Shown: positions 9,085 through 20,426, counted from the stretch's first letter. The stretch is 64,000 nt of DNA from Dickeya aquatica (GCF_900095885.1 NZ_LT615367.1:2976001-3040000), one strand, 5' to 3'. The notes: generated from the sequence alone by a model not told the origin. Translations and numbers: made by a program.

Positions 9085-10650
9085 TTACCGTGCTTCCTGA
9101 GCCGCGATCGGCTGTTCGAAGTGATAGGCCCCTGTTTTCAGGCTGCTTGGACCCAGACGCGCATACTTGAACATCAGGTAAAGTTCAGCGACCAGGAATA
9201 GCGTGTAGAGACCGCAAATCAGTGCCATAGAGAACAGGATATCGCCCGCCGTCAGCGAAGAATTCGCTACCGCCGTCGGCAACACTTCACCGATAGCCCA
9301 GGGCTGACGGCCATACTCGGCAACAAACCAGCCTGCTTCAACCGCAATCCACGGCAGTGGGATACCGTACAACGCGACACGGTGCAACCAACGTTTTTGA
9401 CCAATCTTGTTACGCAGTACCGTCCAGAAAGACAGACCGATAATCAGAAGCATCAGTACGCCACATGCCACCATGATACGGAAAGAGAAGTACAATGGAG
9501 CCACACGCGGAATGGAGTCCTTCACCGCCTGTTTGATCTGCGTTTCGCTGGCATCAGCTACGTTTGGCGTGTAGCGCTTGAGCAACAACCCGTAGCCCAG
9601 ATCCTGTTTGTTTTTGTTAAATGCATCGCGCACAGCAGGATCGGTATTACCGGAACGCAACTGCTGTAACAGATGGTAAGCCTGCATACCGTTGCGAATA
9701 CGCACTTCATGCTGCACCATCAGCTCTTTCAGGCCGGTGACCGTCTTATCGGTAGAGCGTGTCGCGATGAGTCCCAGCATATAGGGGATCTGAACCGCGT
9801 ATTTATTCTCCATCGTATCCTGATTAGGCACACCGAATAAGGTAAATGCCGCAGGAGCAGGCTGGGTTTCCCACTCAGCTTCGATTGCAGCGAGCTTGGT
9901 TTTCTGCACATCACCCATCTCATAACCTGATTCGTCGCCCAGCACGATAACTGACAGTACCGCCGCCATACCAAAACTGGCTGCAATAGCGAAAGATCGT
10001 TTGGCAAAAGCGATGTCACGCCCTTTCAACAGGTAGTAGGAGCTAATGCCCAGAATGAACATAGCGCCAGTGCAATAACCGGAAGCCACGGTGTGGACGA
10101 ATTTCACCTGTGCGACTGGGTTAAGCACCAGATCGGCGAAACTCACCATCTCCATACGCATGGTTTCGAAGTTGAAATCCGACGCAATCGGATTTTGCAT
10201 CCAGCCGTTTGCTACCAGAATCCACAGTGCCGACAGGTTAGAACCTAACGCAACCAACCATGTCACTGCCATGTGCTGAACTTTGCCCAGACGATCCCAG
10301 CCAAAGAAGAACAGCCCGACAAAGGTAGACTCCAGAAAGAATGCCATCAAACCTTCGATAGCCAGCGGAGCACCGAAGATATCGCCTACGTAGTGAGAGT
10401 AATATGACCAGTTAGTACCGAACTGGAACTCCATAGTCAGCCCGGTGGAAACGCCCAGTGCGAAGTTGATTGCAAATAACTTGCCCCAGAACTTGGTCAT
10501 ATCTTTGTAGATCTGTTTACCGGACAGGACATATACGGTTTCCATGATCGCCAGCAAAAACGCCATCCCCAGCGTTAATGGCACGAACAGGAAGTGATAC
10601 ATCGCGGTCAAGGCAAACTGTAAACGTGACAGTTCGACTACATCAAACAT
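9085..10650 (-). CDS. cydA: Cytochrome bd ubiquinol oxidase subunit I
   Basis: 521 residues. It carries haem ligand His19 (MYHF), the quinol-binding Q loop in the middle of the protein and the [13 protein letters not shown] motif after it. It oxidises ubiquinol and reduces oxygen to water with haems b558, b595 and d. It is the first gene of cydABX-ybgE. A long AT-rich upstream region with an FNR-like site and ArcA-like elements fits induction at low oxygen. Confidence 0.97.
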   Translation of the reverse strand: MFDVVELSRLQFALTAMYHFLFVPLTLGMAFLLAIMETVYVLSGKQIYKDMTKFWGKLFAINFALGVSTGLTMEFQFGTNWSYYSHYVGDIFGAPLAIEGLMAFFLESTFVGLFFFGWDRLGKVQHMAVTWLVALGSNLSALWILVANGWMQNPIASDFNFETMRMEMVSFADLVLNPVAQVKFVHTVASGYCTGAMFILGISSYYLLKGRDIAFAKRSFAIAASFGMAAVLSVIVLGDESGYEMGDVQKTKLAAIEAEWETQPAPAAFTLFGVPNQDTMENKYAVQIPYMLGLIATRSTDKTVTGLKELMVQHEVRIRNGMQAYHLLQQLRSGNTDPAVRDAFNKNKQDLGYGLLLKRYTPNVADASETQIKQAVKDSIPRVAPLYFSFRIMVACGVLMLLIIGLSFWTVLRNKIGQKRWLHRVALYGIPLPWIAVEAGWFVAEYGRQPWAIGEVLPTAVANSSLTAGDILFSMALICGLYTLFLVAELYLMFKYARLGPSSLKTGAYHFEQPIAAQEAR

Positions 10651-11010
10651 CTTAACTCCTTGCTCCTCGCAGGAGGGTCTTTAGCTCGCTATGCAAACAA
10701 GCCACTAAACACCCGGCAGTTAGTAACCTAAAGAAAACACAACAATTGCTTTAGCACAGGCCTTAATATGCGCTACCACGTCGCTATGCGCATTTGGAAA
10801 GTGAGCCAAAAAAATCACAGAATTACAAATAACATACTCAAATATGAGTACGGGTATATTACGCCTCTGTAACCCTACAATAAATAAGTTTTTACGTGAT
10901 ATGGATTGAGTTTTTGCCTCTGCATCAATCCCCGCGTAACAACCCGTCAAAGGCGTAATTGACCTGTAGCAATTTAATCTTATTTCTTAAACGATATCCA
11001 GCTCGCTTTT

Positions 11011-11024
11011 TTGATCTCAAACAA
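11011..11024. promoter_or_regulatory. FNR-like site upstream of cydA
   Basis: TTGAT-CTCA-AACAA, matching the FNR consensus TTGAT-N4-ATCAA at nine of ten bases. It lies 361 bp upstream of the cydA start. In E. coli FNR represses cydA under full anaerobiosis, and this site would fit that role. Confidence 0.55.
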
Positions 11025-11077
11025 TAATTTCCTGCAATGTTAACAACTGTGGTATTTATTTTTACACAAACACTCAT

Positions 11078-11146
11078 TGTTAATTTAATGTAATAAACCG
11101 ATTTCGTGCGTAGATTGTTAAGAATATATTTTTAAGTTTAATTAAA
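11078..11146. promoter_or_regulatory. Cluster of ArcA-like elements upstream of cydA
   Basis: TGTTAATTTAAT at 11078-11089 and GTTTAATTAAA at 11136-11146 resemble the ArcA direct-repeat element GTTAATTAAA. Another TTGTTAAGAAT lies between them. ArcA-P activates cydA at low oxygen in E. coli. AT-richness alone could generate such matches. Confidence 0.4.
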
Positions 11147-11350
11147 AATGGCGAAATTTGATCTCGGAATACTAAATTTTTTAATCGCCCCCTATTTGTT
11201 GTTTTATTGTTATTTTATTGGGTTGGTTTGTTTTCAGATAAACTGTTTTTTTGCGACGGCAATCAATAAATTTTGCAATAAGTCAGGACAACAGTGACAG
11301 CCACATTTCCACAAATACACCGGGCTTACACTCGGCACAAAATGACTGCA

Positions 11351-11378
11351 ATAAAAAAGGCCACTCACAGGAGTGGCC
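11351..11378 (-). terminator. Intrinsic terminator of sdhCDAB-sucABCD
   Basis: Minus strand: perfect 8-bp stem GGCCACTC/GAGTGGCC, four-base loop, then TTTTTTAT. It lies about 70 bp past the sucD stop. Confidence 0.92.
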
Positions 11379-11450
11379 AACCATGTCGAACCCAGAAAAC
11401 GACAGACTCGATTTTTTGTCTACCCATTCCAGAACAGGAATGAAGGTAAC
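11351..11450 (-). ncRNA. Candidate 3'UTR small RNA after sucD (SdhX/RybD-like)
   Basis: The 100 bases between the sucD stop and the strong terminator contain a second small hairpin (CATTCC/GGAATG, 11425-11442) and an unpaired stretch between the hairpins. In E. coli the same position encodes the Hfq-binding RNA SdhX, processed from the sdh-suc transcript. Position and architecture agree, but I cannot confirm sequence homology. Confidence 0.35.
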
Positions 11451-12323
11451 TTAGCGGCTCAGTACCGCTTTCACCGCATCACCGATATCCGCCAGGCTAC
11501 GTACAGTTTTAACGCCAGCGGCTTCCAGGGCGGCAAATTTGTCATCTGCCGTACCTTTACCACCCGCGATGATGGCACCCGCATGACCCATGCGTTTGCC
11601 TTTCGGCGCGGTGACGCCCGCTATGTATCCCACAACCGGCTTGGTGACGTGTTCTTTAATGTAAGCGGCCGCTTCTTCTTCTGCCGTCCCACCGATTTCA
11701 CCAATCATCACGATAGCCTCAGTCTGTGGGTCTTGTTCGAACAGCTTGAGAATATCGATAAAGTTGGAGCCTGGAATCGGGTCGCCACCGATACCTACAC
11801 AGGTTGACTGGCCCAGACCGGCATCCGTAGTTTGCTTCACTGCTTCATAGGTCAATGTGCCCGAACGCGATACGATACCCACTTTACCCGGCAGATGAAT
11901 ATGACCCGGCATGATACCAATTTTGCACTCACCAGGTGTGATAACGCCCGGACAGTTAGGGCCAATCATCCGAACCCCACTCTGCTCAAGCTTCACTTTC
12001 ACTGTCAGCATATCAAGCGTTGGAATGCCTTCGGTGATACAGATAATCAGCTCAATACCCGCGTCAATCGCTTCCAGAATCGAATCTTTGCAAAACGGTG
12101 CCGGAACGTAAATCACCGACGCCGTCGCTCCGGTCGCTTCTACCGCTTCACGCACGGTGTTAAATACTGGCAAGCCCAGATGCTCAGTGCCGCCCTTACC
12201 TGGGCGTAACCCCCCCACCATCAACGTTCCGTAAGCAATCGCCTGTTCAGAATGAAATGACCCTTGGCTGCCGGTAAAACCCTGACAGATGACCTTGGTG
12301 TTTTTATCGATCAGAATGGACAT
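11451..12323 (-). CDS. sucD: Succinyl-CoA synthetase alpha subunit
   Basis: 290 residues. It has an N-terminal CoA-binding Rossmann domain ([15 protein letters not shown], residues about 14-28) and the active-site His247 (KRMGHAGAI) that is phosphorylated in catalysis. It interconverts succinyl-CoA and succinate with NTP formation in the TCA cycle. The start overlaps the sucC stop by one base (TAATG), so translation is coupled. Confidence 0.97.
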   Translation of the reverse strand: MSILIDKNTKVICQGFTGSQGSFHSEQAIAYGTLMVGGLRPGKGGTEHLGLPVFNTVREAVEATGATASVIYVPAPFCKDSILEAIDAGIELIICITEGIPTLDMLTVKVKLEQSGVRMIGPNCPGVITPGECKIGIMPGHIHLPGKVGIVSRSGTLTYEAVKQTTDAGLGQSTCVGIGGDPIPGSNFIDILKLFEQDPQTEAIVMIGEIGGTAEEEAAAYIKEHVTKPVVGYIAGVTAPKGKRMGHAGAIIAGGKGTADDKFAALEAAGVKTVRSLADIGDAVKAVLSR

Positions 12324-13489
12324 TATTTACCCTCCACTGCCGCAACCACTTGCTGAGCCGCATCCGTCAGGCTGGTCGCAGCAATGATGTTCAGACCACT
12401 ATCCGCCAGTTTTTGTGCACCCAGTTCGGCATTATTCCCTTCCAGACGCACCACGACCGGTACATTCACCCCAACTTCGGCAACGGCACCAATAATCCCG
12501 TCGGCGATCAGGTCACAACGCACGATGCCACCGAAAATATTGACCAGAACGGCTTTTACCTTGTCATCAGACAGAATAATTTTGAAAGCCTCGGTCACTC
12601 GCTCTTTGGTCGCACCGCCTCCCACGTCAAGGAAGTTGGCCGGGGAACCACCATGAAGTTTCACGATATCCATGGTCCCCATCGCCAGACCGGCACCATT
12701 CACCATACAGCCAATGTTACCGTCCAAGGCAACATAGTTCAGTTCCCACTGGGCTGCATGTGCTTCGCGTGCATCTTCCTGTGAGGGGTCACGCATCTCA
12801 CGCAACTCAGGCTGGCGGAACAGAGCATTGCCGTCTGCACCCAGCTTGCCATCCAGGCAGATCAAATCGCCTTGCTTAGTGATAACCAGCGGGTTAATTT
12901 CTACCAGCGCCAGATCGCGTTCCAGGAACAGCGTCGCCAGCCCCATGAAAATTTTGGTAAATTGTGCAACCTGTTTGCCACTCAGGCCCAGTTTAAAGGC
13001 CAGTTCACGCCCCTGATAGGGCTGAGGCCCGGTTAGCGGATCAAGCGCCACTTTATGAATCAGATGCGGCGTTTCTTCTGCCACTTTCTCAATTTCAACC
13101 CCACCTTCGGTCGAGGCCATGAAGACCACACGCCGACTGCCACGGTCTACTACCGCACCCAGATAGAGTTCTTTATCAATATCGGTTGCCCCTTCCACCA
13201 GAATTTGATGAACGGGCTGACCATTGGCATCTGTCTGGTAGGTCACCAGACGTTTACCCAACCAGTTTTCGGCAAAAGCGCGAATCTCTTCTTTGCTATT
13301 AACCAGTTTCACGCCACCGGCTTTACCGCGACCACCTGCATGTACCTGGCATTTTACCACCCAAGGGCCTGCACCAATTTTTGATGCGGCTTCTTCCGCT
13401 TCACGCGGTGTTGTGCAGGCGTAACCGGTCGGAGCCGGCAAACCATACCGAGCAAAGAGTTGTTTTGCCTGATACTCATGTAAATTCAT
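12323..13489 (-). CDS. sucC: Succinyl-CoA synthetase beta subunit
   Basis: 388 residues. An ATP-grasp domain occupies the N-terminal 240 residues ([34 protein letters not shown]). The C-terminal ligase domain has [17 protein letters not shown] and the [10 protein letters not shown] loop. It partners SucD. It lies 152 bp after sucB, the widest gap within suc, and that gap holds an inverted repeat. Confidence 0.97.
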   Translation of the reverse strand: MNLHEYQAKQLFARYGLPAPTGYACTTPREAEEAASKIGAGPWVVKCQVHAGGRGKAGGVKLVNSKEEIRAFAENWLGKRLVTYQTDANGQPVHQILVEGATDIDKELYLGAVVDRGSRRVVFMASTEGGVEIEKVAEETPHLIHKVALDPLTGPQPYQGRELAFKLGLSGKQVAQFTKIFMGLATLFLERDLALVEINPLVITKQGDLICLDGKLGADGNALFRQPELREMRDPSQEDAREAHAAQWELNYVALDGNIGCMVNGAGLAMGTMDIVKLHGGSPANFLDVGGGATKERVTEAFKIILSDDKVKAVLVNIFGGIVRCDLIADGIIGAVAEVGVNVPVVVRLEGNNAELGAQKLADSGLNIIAATSLTDAAQQVVAAVEGK

Positions 13490-13577
13490 GATGTTCTATC
13501 CATTTAAGTTTGAAGATAAGTCCTGGGACTTTCTATCGTGGATAACGCCGCCACATTCATTTAGTTATTCATGTAAC

Positions 13578-13619
13578 GGCCTGCATAGCACTCGTTATCG
13601 CGGCGGTCGGGCGCAGGCC
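13578..13619 (-). repeat. Inverted repeat in the sucB-sucC gap
   Basis: GGCCTGC (13578-13584) and GCAGGCC (13613-13619) can pair around a GC-rich 28-base loop. It has no T-run and is not an obvious terminator. It may be an mRNA stability element. The rest of 13490-13641 shows nothing I recognise. Confidence 0.4.
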
Positions 13620-13641
13620 AACCGCCTTTCACCGTAGTGTG

Positions 13642-14856
13642 TCAGACGTCCAGCAGCAAACGTGCCGGATCTTCGAGCATCTCTTTTACGGTGACCAGGA
13701 AACCAACGGACTCACGGCCGTCAATCAGGCGATGATCGTAGGACAGCGCCAGATACATCATCGGCAGGATAACAACCTGACCATCAACGGCCATTGGGCG
13801 ATCTTTGATGGCATGCATGCCAAGAATCGCGCTTTGTGGTGGGTTGATAATCGGCGTAGACATCAAAGAGCCAAACACGCCGCCATTAGTGATGGTAAAG
13901 TTTCCGCCAGTCAGCTCTTCAACGGTTAATTTACCGTCGCGACCTTTCACTGCCAGCTCTTTAATTTTCTTCTCGATCTCGGCCATACCCAGCAGATCGA
14001 CATCTTTCAGCACGGGTGTCACCAGCCCGCGCGGAGTAGACACCGCGATGCTGACATCGAAGTAGTTGTGGTACACCACATCTTCACCATCGATAGATGC
14101 ATTTACTTCAGGATAGCGTTTCAGCGCTTCCACAACGGCTTTGATATAGAAAGACATAAAGCCCAGACGGACGCCATGACGCTTCTCGAAGGCTTCACCA
14201 TATTGCTTGCGCAAATCCATGATAGGCTGCATGTTGACTTCATTGAACGTCGTCAGCATGGCGGTACTATTCTTCGCTTCCAGTAAACGCTCAGCGACAC
14301 GCTTACGCAGGCGGGTCATCGGCACGCGTTTTTCACTGCGGCTGGCGAGTACCGGTGCCGAAGCCACCACGTCAGGTGCTACTGCTGGTGCTTTTTTCTG
14401 GCTTGCCAGATGTTTCTCTACATCTTCACGCGTAATTCGTCCACCGACACCACTGCCTTTGATAGCAGCAGCATCCAGATCGTGCTCGGCAATCAGGCGA
14501 CGAATCGCCGGGCTGAGGGCATCATTATTCTCGTCTTCCAGCCCTGCGGTGTGGCGCTGTGCTGGCGTTGATTCTTTACTTTGTGCTTTCTCGCTGGTTT
14601 CTTTACCCGAGTTATCTCCGGGGCGCAGGCGTCCGAGTACCTGACGAGAGGTGACGGTTGCACCTTCTGCTTCCAGCACCACTTCCAGCACACCCGCTTC
14701 AATAGCCGGCACTTCCAACACCACTTTGTCCGTTTCAATTTCTACCAGCACGTCATCACGCTGGACGCTATCACCCGGTTTCTTGTGCCAGGTAGCCACA
14801 GTGGCATCAGCGACTGACTCCGGCAGATCGGGAACAAGAATGTCTACGCTACTCAT
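13642..14856 (-). CDS. sucB: 2-Oxoglutarate dehydrogenase E2 (dihydrolipoyl succinyltransferase)
   Basis: 404 residues. The lipoyl domain (1-80) has lipoyl-Lys44 in EIETDK. A short linker leads to the peripheral-subunit-binding domain (about 112-150, [14 protein letters not shown]...[12 protein letters not shown]) and the catalytic core (about 175-404), with His375 and Asp379 in SYDHRLIDG. It transfers the succinyl group to CoA in the cytoplasmic 2-oxoglutarate dehydrogenase complex. It starts 17 bp after sucA. Confidence 0.97.
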   Translation of the reverse strand: MSSVDILVPDLPESVADATVATWHKKPGDSVQRDDVLVEIETDKVVLEVPAIEAGVLEVVLEAEGATVTSRQVLGRLRPGDNSGKETSEKAQSKESTPAQRHTAGLEDENNDALSPAIRRLIAEHDLDAAAIKGSGVGGRITREDVEKHLASQKKAPAVAPDVVASAPVLASRSEKRVPMTRLRKRVAERLLEAKNSTAMLTTFNEVNMQPIMDLRKQYGEAFEKRHGVRLGFMSFYIKAVVEALKRYPEVNASIDGEDVVYHNYFDVSIAVSTPRGLVTPVLKDVDLLGMAEIEKKIKELAVKGRDGKLTVEELTGGNFTITNGGVFGSLMSTPIINPPQSAILGMHAIKDRPMAVDGQVVILPMMYLALSYDHRLIDGRESVGFLVTVKEMLEDPARLLLDV

Positions 14857-14873
14857 TATCTATCCTTATTTAT

Positions 14874-17681
14874 TTAATTAACGTTCAGCGCGTCATCAAC
14901 CAGAGCTTGCTGTTGTTTCTGGTGTACGGACATATAGCCGACGGCGGGTGAAGCAGAGGCCGGACGACCGGCATACCGCAACGAGGCACCAAATGGAATG
15001 ACCTCACGGAAATGGTGCTGGCTACAGTACCATGCCCCCTGATTCAACGGCTCTTCCTGGCACCAGACAAAATCATGTACGTGAGCAAAAGGCTCCAGTG
15101 CAGCCTGCACAGCCTGATGCGGGAACGGATATAACTGTTCAATACGTACAATCGCCACATCGTTCTGTTCGTTTTTGCGACGTTGCTCCAGTAAATCATA
15201 GTAGACCTTGCCAGAGCACAGCACGACGCGCTTCACTGCTTTTGGATCAAGCGCATCAATTTCACCGATTGCAGGCTGGAACTGGCCGCTTGCCAGCTCG
15301 TCAAGTGACGATGTTGCCAGCGGGTGGCGCAATAACGATTTCGGTGACATAACAATCAGCGGACGGCGCATGCCACGTAACGCCTGACGGCGCAGCATGT
15401 GATACACCTGTGCTGGCGTAGAGGGGACGCATACCTGCATATTCTGTTCAGCACACAATTGCAGATAACGTTCCAGACGTGCAGAGGAGTGTTCCGGCCC
15501 CTGGCCTTCATAGCCATGCGGCAGCAACATCACCAGACCACACATACGGCCCCATTTCTGCTCACCAGAACTGATGAACTGATCGATAACCACCTGTGCA
15601 CCGTTAGCGAAGTCACCAAATTGTGCTTCCCAGATGGTCAGCGTACGCGGTTCTGCCGTCGCATAGCCGTATTCAAATGCCAGTACGGCTTCTTCTGACA
15701 GAACAGAGTCCCAGACATTAAACACGCCTTGCGCGTTATGGACATGCATCAGCGGTGTATAAGTAGAACCGCCTTTCTGGTTATGCACCACCGCATGACG
15801 ATGGAAGAACGTCCCGCGTCCGGCATCTTCACCCGACAAGCGCACCGGAACCCCTTCATCAACCAGGGTCGCGTAGGCCAGCGTTTCAGCCCCACCCCAG
15901 TCGAACAATTTCTCACCAGCCGCCATTTCAGCGCGGTCATTATAAATCTTGGCAACGCGCGGCTGCATTTCCAGTGCCGATGGCACTTCGCTGATGCGAC
16001 GGGCCAATTCTTGTAAGCGCTTGGTTTCTACCTTATGCGGATAAGGCTCATCCCACTCATGGTTGAGATAAGACATCCAGGCGAAAGAGTGCATATCCAT
16101 TGGTCGCCATTCATCTACCACGCATTCGCCAGCATCCAGCGCATCGCGATAGACGTTGACCAGCTCAGTCGCATCCTCAAGCGTCGAGACTTTTTGCTGC
16201 TCCAGACGATCGGCATAAATTTTACGCGGTGTCGGATGCTTCTTGATTTTCTGGTACATCACGGGCTGAGTCGCACTCGGCTCATCCGCTTCGTTATGGC
16301 CATGACGGCGATAACAGACCAAATCAATGAACACATCGCGTTTGAAGGTGTTGCGGAAATCCAGCGCCAGGCGAGTCACAAACGCCACCGCTTCAGGGTC
16401 ATCCGCATTAACGTGGAAAATCGGAGCCTGTACCATCTTGCCAATATCAGTACAGTATTCAGTAGAGCGGGCATCACGCGGGTTAGAGGTTGTAAATCCC
16501 ACCTGATTGTTGATAACAATGCGAATAGTACCGCCGACTTCATAGCCACGGGCCTGAGACATGTTCAGGGTTTCTTGCACCACACCCTGGCCAGCAATAG
16601 CCGCATCGCCGTGAATCGTAATCGGCAGCACCAATGAACTGCTGGGTTTATCCAGCCTATCGATACGCGCACGAACCGACCCCATTACCACCGGGCTGAC
16701 GATTTCCAGATGTGAAGGGTTAAAGGCCAGAGCCAAATGGACTTTGCCCCCTTCGGTTTCCATATCAGACGAAAAACCCTGGTGGTATTTCACGTCACCC
16801 GTACCGAGGTGATCTTTATGTTTACCAGAGAACTCATCAAACAGATCCTGAGGTTTTTTCCCCATCACGTTGACCAGCACATTGAGACGACCGCGGTGGG
16901 CCATCCCCATTACCACTTCGCGTGTGCCATTCTTACCCGCATGCCGGATCATTTCTTTAAGCATCGGGATTAACGCATCGCCACCTTCCAGCGAGAAACG
17001 TTTCGCACCAGGAAATTTAGCCCCGAGATAACGCTCCAGCCCTTCAGCCGCCGTCAGCTCTTTCAGAAACCGTTTTCTTTCTTGATTGGTAAAACTTGGT
17101 TGCCCGACAACTGATTCAATGCGTTGCTGAATCCAGCGCTTCTCATCCGTATTGGTGATGTGCATATACTCTGCACCAATCGAGCCGCAATAGGTCTGCT
17201 TAAGGGCGGCATAGAGTTCGCCCAACTGCATGGTGTCTTTACCTATCGCAAACGACCCAACGTTAAAGCTCTCTTTGAGATCGTTATCCGTCAAATTATG
17301 ATAGGCCAGTTCCAAATCGGCGACGCGATCCTGCTTCCATAAGCCCAGTGGATCAAGATTAGCATGCTGATGACCACGGAAACGGAAAGCGTTTATCAAT
17401 TGCAGGACTTTCACCTGCTTCGCATCGCTGTCAGGATCGGTAATAGAAGAAGCATAACGCGCCGCATCTTTCGCCAAACGGCGGAAATAATCACGCGTTT
17501 TAGAGTGAAGCTGATCGGGTTTAACCCCGGTGGTAGGAAGTTGTTGAAAGATCGAACGCCAGCTGTGATCGATAGAATCTGGATCTGTTAAAAAATCTTC
17601 ATAGAGCTGCTCTATGTAGGACTGGTTCGCGCCCGCCAGATAGGAGGAATCCAGCCAGGCCTTCATTGCGCCGTTCTGCAT
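14874..17681 (-). CDS. sucA: 2-Oxoglutarate dehydrogenase E1
   Basis: 935 residues, thiamine-diphosphate dependent. The N-terminal E2-binding segment MQNGAMKAWLDSSYL marks the start. The core carries the GMAHRGRLNVL, HGDAAIAGQGVVQETLNMS and RRHGHNEADEPSATQP motifs. It decarboxylates 2-oxoglutarate and loads the lipoyl group of SucB. It lies 243 bp after sdhB in the same direction, consistent with the sdh-suc supra-operon of E. coli. Confidence 0.97.
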   Translation of the reverse strand: MQNGAMKAWLDSSYLAGANQSYIEQLYEDFLTDPDSIDHSWRSIFQQLPTTGVKPDQLHSKTRDYFRRLAKDAARYASSITDPDSDAKQVKVLQLINAFRFRGHQHANLDPLGLWKQDRVADLELAYHNLTDNDLKESFNVGSFAIGKDTMQLGELYAALKQTYCGSIGAEYMHITNTDEKRWIQQRIESVVGQPSFTNQERKRFLKELTAAEGLERYLGAKFPGAKRFSLEGGDALIPMLKEMIRHAGKNGTREVVMGMAHRGRLNVLVNVMGKKPQDLFDEFSGKHKDHLGTGDVKYHQGFSSDMETEGGKVHLALAFNPSHLEIVSPVVMGSVRARIDRLDKPSSSLVLPITIHGDAAIAGQGVVQETLNMSQARGYEVGGTIRIVINNQVGFTTSNPRDARSTEYCTDIGKMVQAPIFHVNADDPEAVAFVTRLALDFRNTFKRDVFIDLVCYRRHGHNEADEPSATQPVMYQKIKKHPTPRKIYADRLEQQKVSTLEDATELVNVYRDALDAGECVVDEWRPMDMHSFAWMSYLNHEWDEPYPHKVETKRLQELARRISEVPSALEMQPRVAKIYNDRAEMAAGEKLFDWGGAETLAYATLVDEGVPVRLSGEDAGRGTFFHRHAVVHNQKGGSTYTPLMHVHNAQGVFNVWDSVLSEEAVLAFEYGYATAEPRTLTIWEAQFGDFANGAQVVIDQFISSGEQKWGRMCGLVMLLPHGYEGQGPEHSSARLERYLQLCAEQNMQVCVPSTPAQVYHMLRRQALRGMRRPLIVMSPKSLLRHPLATSSLDELASGQFQPAIGEIDALDPKAVKRVVLCSGKVYYDLLEQRRKNEQNDVAIVRIEQLYPFPHQAVQAALEPFAHVHDFVWCQEEPLNQGAWYCSQHHFREVIPFGASLRYAGRPASASPAVGYMSVHQKQQQALVDDALNVN

Positions 17682-17819
17682 TGTGATCCCTTAAGCTAAT
17701 AAGCCTTCAGTTTTCGCCGTGGTTAACATGTTTTATCTTGCCGTAATAAAAACGGACAGCCGTAAAAACGGTTCACTTACAGTGCCTTCTGACGCACGAG
17801 GCGCATATTCCTATCCAGA

Positions 17820-17871
17820 AGGAACCTTTAAAAAACGGTTCGGCGCGTGAGCCGGCTTTTAAAGGTTTCCT
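17820..17871 (-). repeat. Long imperfect hairpin between sdhB and sucA
   Basis: Outer arms AGGAACCTTTAAAA (17820-17833) and TTTTAAAGGTTTCCT (17857-17871) pair with one bulged base. Inside them CGGTTC/GAGCCG can extend the stem. On the minus strand the inner stem is followed by a T-run, so the element could attenuate read-through from sdh to suc or protect an mRNA end. The rest of 17682-17924 has no gene. Confidence 0.55.
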
Positions 17872-17924
17872 GCCAGCTCCCCTGCTCGCTTGCAAGGGAG
17901 CATGTCATCTTAGCTGCTGAACAA

Positions 17925-18641
17925 TCAGGCGCTGCGTTGCAGTAACATCGATTTAATATGCCCAATAGCCCGCGTCGGATTAAGTCCTTTAGGACATACG
18001 CTGACGCAGTTCATGATGCTATGGCAGCGGAACACACTGAAAGCATCATTCAAATCATCCAGACGTGCCTGCGTTTGCGTATCACGACTATCAATCAGGA
18101 AGCGATAGGCCGCCAGCAAACCCGCAGGCCCGATAAATTTGTCCGGATTCCACCAGAACGACGGACATGAGGTGGAACAACAGGCACACATAATGCACTC
18201 GTATAATCCATCTAACTTTTCACGTTGCTCTGGTGCCTGCAAATGTTCACGGGCTGGTGGATTCTTCCCATTATTCAACAGGTAAGGTTTGATTTTCTCA
18301 TATTGAGCATAGAACTGGCCCATGTCTACCACCAAATCACGCACAACCGGTAATCCCGGCAATGGCCGGATCACAATTTTGTTATTACCGTTGCGCAAAG
18401 TGGAAACCGGTGTGATGCAAGCCAGACCGTTTTTACCGTTCATGTTCAAACCATCAGAACCGCACACGCCTTCACGACACGAACGCCGGAACGCCAGCGT
18501 TGGATCCTGCTCTTTGAGCTGAATCAACGCATCGAGCAGCATCATGTCCCGGCCATCTTCGGCTTCCAGCGTATAATCCTGCATGCGCGGCGCGTTATCG
18601 ACATCCGGGTTATAACGATAAATGGAAAATTCAACTTTCAT
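17925..18641 (-). CDS. sdhB: Succinate dehydrogenase iron-sulfur subunit
   Basis: 238 residues. Three clusters are readable: [2Fe-2S] in CREGVCGSDGLNMNGKNGLAC, then CIMCACCSTSC and CHSIMNCVSVCPKG for the [4Fe-4S] and [3Fe-4S] centres. It relays electrons from SdhA to ubiquinone. I chose MKVEFSIYRYNPD at 18641, with GGAG eight bases upstream. An upstream in-frame start would add six unconserved residues. Confidence 0.97.
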   Translation of the reverse strand: MKVEFSIYRYNPDVDNAPRMQDYTLEAEDGRDMMLLDALIQLKEQDPTLAFRRSCREGVCGSDGLNMNGKNGLACITPVSTLRNGNNKIVIRPLPGLPVVRDLVVDMGQFYAQYEKIKPYLLNNGKNPPAREHLQAPEQREKLDGLYECIMCACCSTSCPSFWWNPDKFIGPAGLLAAYRFLIDSRDTQTQARLDDLNDAFSVFRCHSIMNCVSVCPKGLNPTRAIGHIKSMLLQRSA

Positions 18642-18659
18642 CGCTGTTTCTCCGCACAA

Positions 18660-20426
18660 TTAGTAGGTACGCACTTTCGGCGGGAAGGCCGGGCGCAGTT
18701 TGGGCTGCATGTTCACCTCACGGCGCGTCATGCTCTCACTTTGCGGTTGATACAACGAATGGCACAACCAGTTCTCGTCATCACGATCAGGGTAGTCGAA
18801 GCGGCTATGCGCACCACGACTTTCCGTACGGAAATTGGCTGATACGGCAGTTGCATAAGCCGTTTCCATCAAATTATCCAGCTCCAGGCACTCAATACGC
18901 TGGGTATTAAACTCACTCGATGTATCATCCAAACGGGCATTTTTGAGGCGCTCACGAATCACTTTCAGTTCTTCCAGCCCTTTTGCCATCGCATCACCTT
19001 CTCGGAATACCGAGAAATTGTTTTGCATACAAGACTGCAACGCTTTGCGTATTTCGACCGGATCTTCACCAGAGCGGGTGGTATTCCAGCGGTTAAGCCG
19101 GTCAAGTGAGGCGTCGATATCAGACTCACTGGCATCACGGCTTGCTCCCTGCTCGGCCAGAGATTCTTGCAGATGCATACCGGCAGAACGGCCAAACACC
19201 ACCAAATCAAGCAGTGAGTTACCCCCCAAACGGTTCGCACCGTGCACCGATACACAGGCGATTTCACCCACAGCGAACAAACCTGGGATCACCACATCTT
19301 CGCCCTTCTCGTTTACCGTCAGCGCCTGACCTGTCACTTTGGTCGGAATGCCGCCCATCATGTAGTGACACGTTGGGATAACCGGAATAGGCTCTTTAAC
19401 CGGATCGACGTGAGCGAAGGTACGGGAAAGCTCCAGAATCCCCGGCAAGCGAGATTCCAATACCTCTTTACCTAAATGATCCAGTTTCAGCTTGGCATGC
19501 GGCCCCCACGGGCCTTCACAACCACGCCCTTCACGAATTTCAATCATGATAGAACGGGCTACCACGTCACGGCCGGCCAGATCTTTGGCATTCGGTGCAT
19601 AGCGCTCCATGAAACGCTCACCGTGTTTATTCAGCAGATAGCCGCCTTCGCCACGGCACCCCTCAGTCACCAATACCCCAGCACCAGCAATGCCAGTCGG
19701 GTGGAACTGCCACATTTCCATATCCTGTACCGGTACACCGGCACGCAGAGCCATACCAACACCATCACCGGTATTGATATGGGCATTAGTAGTGGACTGA
19801 TAAATACGGCCCGCGCCGCCGGTTGCCAGCACCGTCGCGCGGGCTTTGAAATAGACGACTTCACCGGTTTCAATACAGATAGCGGTACATCCAACCACCG
19901 CGCCATCCTGATTTTTAACCAAATCAAGCGCGTACCATTCGGAGAAGATGGTGGTGTGATTTTTCAGATTCTGTTGATACAGCGTATGCAACAAGGCGTG
20001 ACCGGTGCGGTCTGCCGCCGCCGCGGTACGCGCTGCCTGCTCGCCGCCGAAATTTTTGGACTGACCACCAAACGGACGCTGATAAATGCGACCATCGTCC
20101 AGACGCGAGAACGGCAACCCCATGTGTTCAAGCTCCAGAATGGCTTCCGGGCCGGTTTTACACATGTATTCAATCGCATCCTGATCGCCGATATAGTCAG
20201 ACCCTTTCACGGTGTCATACATATGCCATTCCCAGTTATCTTCATGGGAATTACCCAGCGCTACCGTGATGCCACCCTGAGCGGAAACGGTATGAGAGCG
20301 GGTCGGAAAGACTTTTGATAACAGGGCGCACGACAACCCCATCTGAGAAATCTGCAATGCAGCACGCATTCCCGCGCCACCTGCGCCAACAACAACAGCA
20401 TCAAACTCTCTGATTGGCAAATTCAT
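18660..20426 (-). CDS. sdhA: Succinate dehydrogenase flavoprotein subunit
   Basis: 588 residues. The FAD-binding [12 protein letters not shown] is near the N-terminus. His45 ([10 protein letters not shown]) is the covalent FAD attachment site, and the substrate-site [20 protein letters not shown] follows. It oxidises succinate to fumarate on the cytoplasmic face of the membrane complex. The start at 20426 ([14 protein letters not shown]) overlaps the sdhD stop by one base. Confidence 0.97.
   Translation of the reverse strand: MNLPIREFDAVVVGAGGAGMRAALQISQMGLSCALLSKVFPTRSHTVSAQGGITVALGNSHEDNWEWHMYDTVKGSDYIGDQDAIEYMCKTGPEAILELEHMGLPFSRLDDGRIYQRPFGGQSKNFGGEQAARTAAAADRTGHALLHTLYQQNLKNHTTIFSEWYALDLVKNQDGAVVGCTAICIETGEVVYFKARATVLATGGAGRIYQSTTNAHINTGDGVGMALRAGVPVQDMEMWQFHPTGIAGAGVLVTEGCRGEGGYLLNKHGERFMERYAPNAKDLAGRDVVARSIMIEIREGRGCEGPWGPHAKLKLDHLGKEVLESRLPGILELSRTFAHVDPVKEPIPVIPTCHYMMGGIPTKVTGQALTVNEKGEDVVIPGLFAVGEIACVSVHGANRLGGNSLLDLVVFGRSAGMHLQESLAEQGASRDASESDIDASLDRLNRWNTTRSGEDPVEIRKALQSCMQNNFSVFREGDAMAKGLEELKVIRERLKNARLDDTSSEFNTQRIECLELDNLMETAYATAVSANFRTESRGAHSRFDYPDRDDENWLCHSLYQPQSESMTRREVNMQPKLRPAFPPKVRTY

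Larger units (their letters stand above)
10651..11350. other. 700-bp AT-rich control region upstream of cydA
   Basis: No convincing gene. The stretch 10850-11270 is clearly more AT-rich than its surroundings and carries an FNR-like palindrome plus several ArcA-like elements (listed separately). Short open frames on both strands lack Shine-Dalgarno sites and family resemblance. Confidence 0.6.

Noticed and set aside
13530..13619. GATAACGCCGCC and GTTATCGCGGCGG in the sucB-sucC gap as a large hairpin
   Set aside because: The two blocks occur in the wrong order to form one continuous stem. Only the GGCCTGC/GCAGGCC pair is a true inverted repeat.
16035..16637. 200-residue antisense ORF over sucA
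   Set aside because: Complement of the E1 coding frame, with no initiation signal and no family resemblance.
19476..20318. 280-residue antisense ORF over sdhA
   Set aside because: SdhA is intact on the minus strand, and the complement frame is open by codon bias only.
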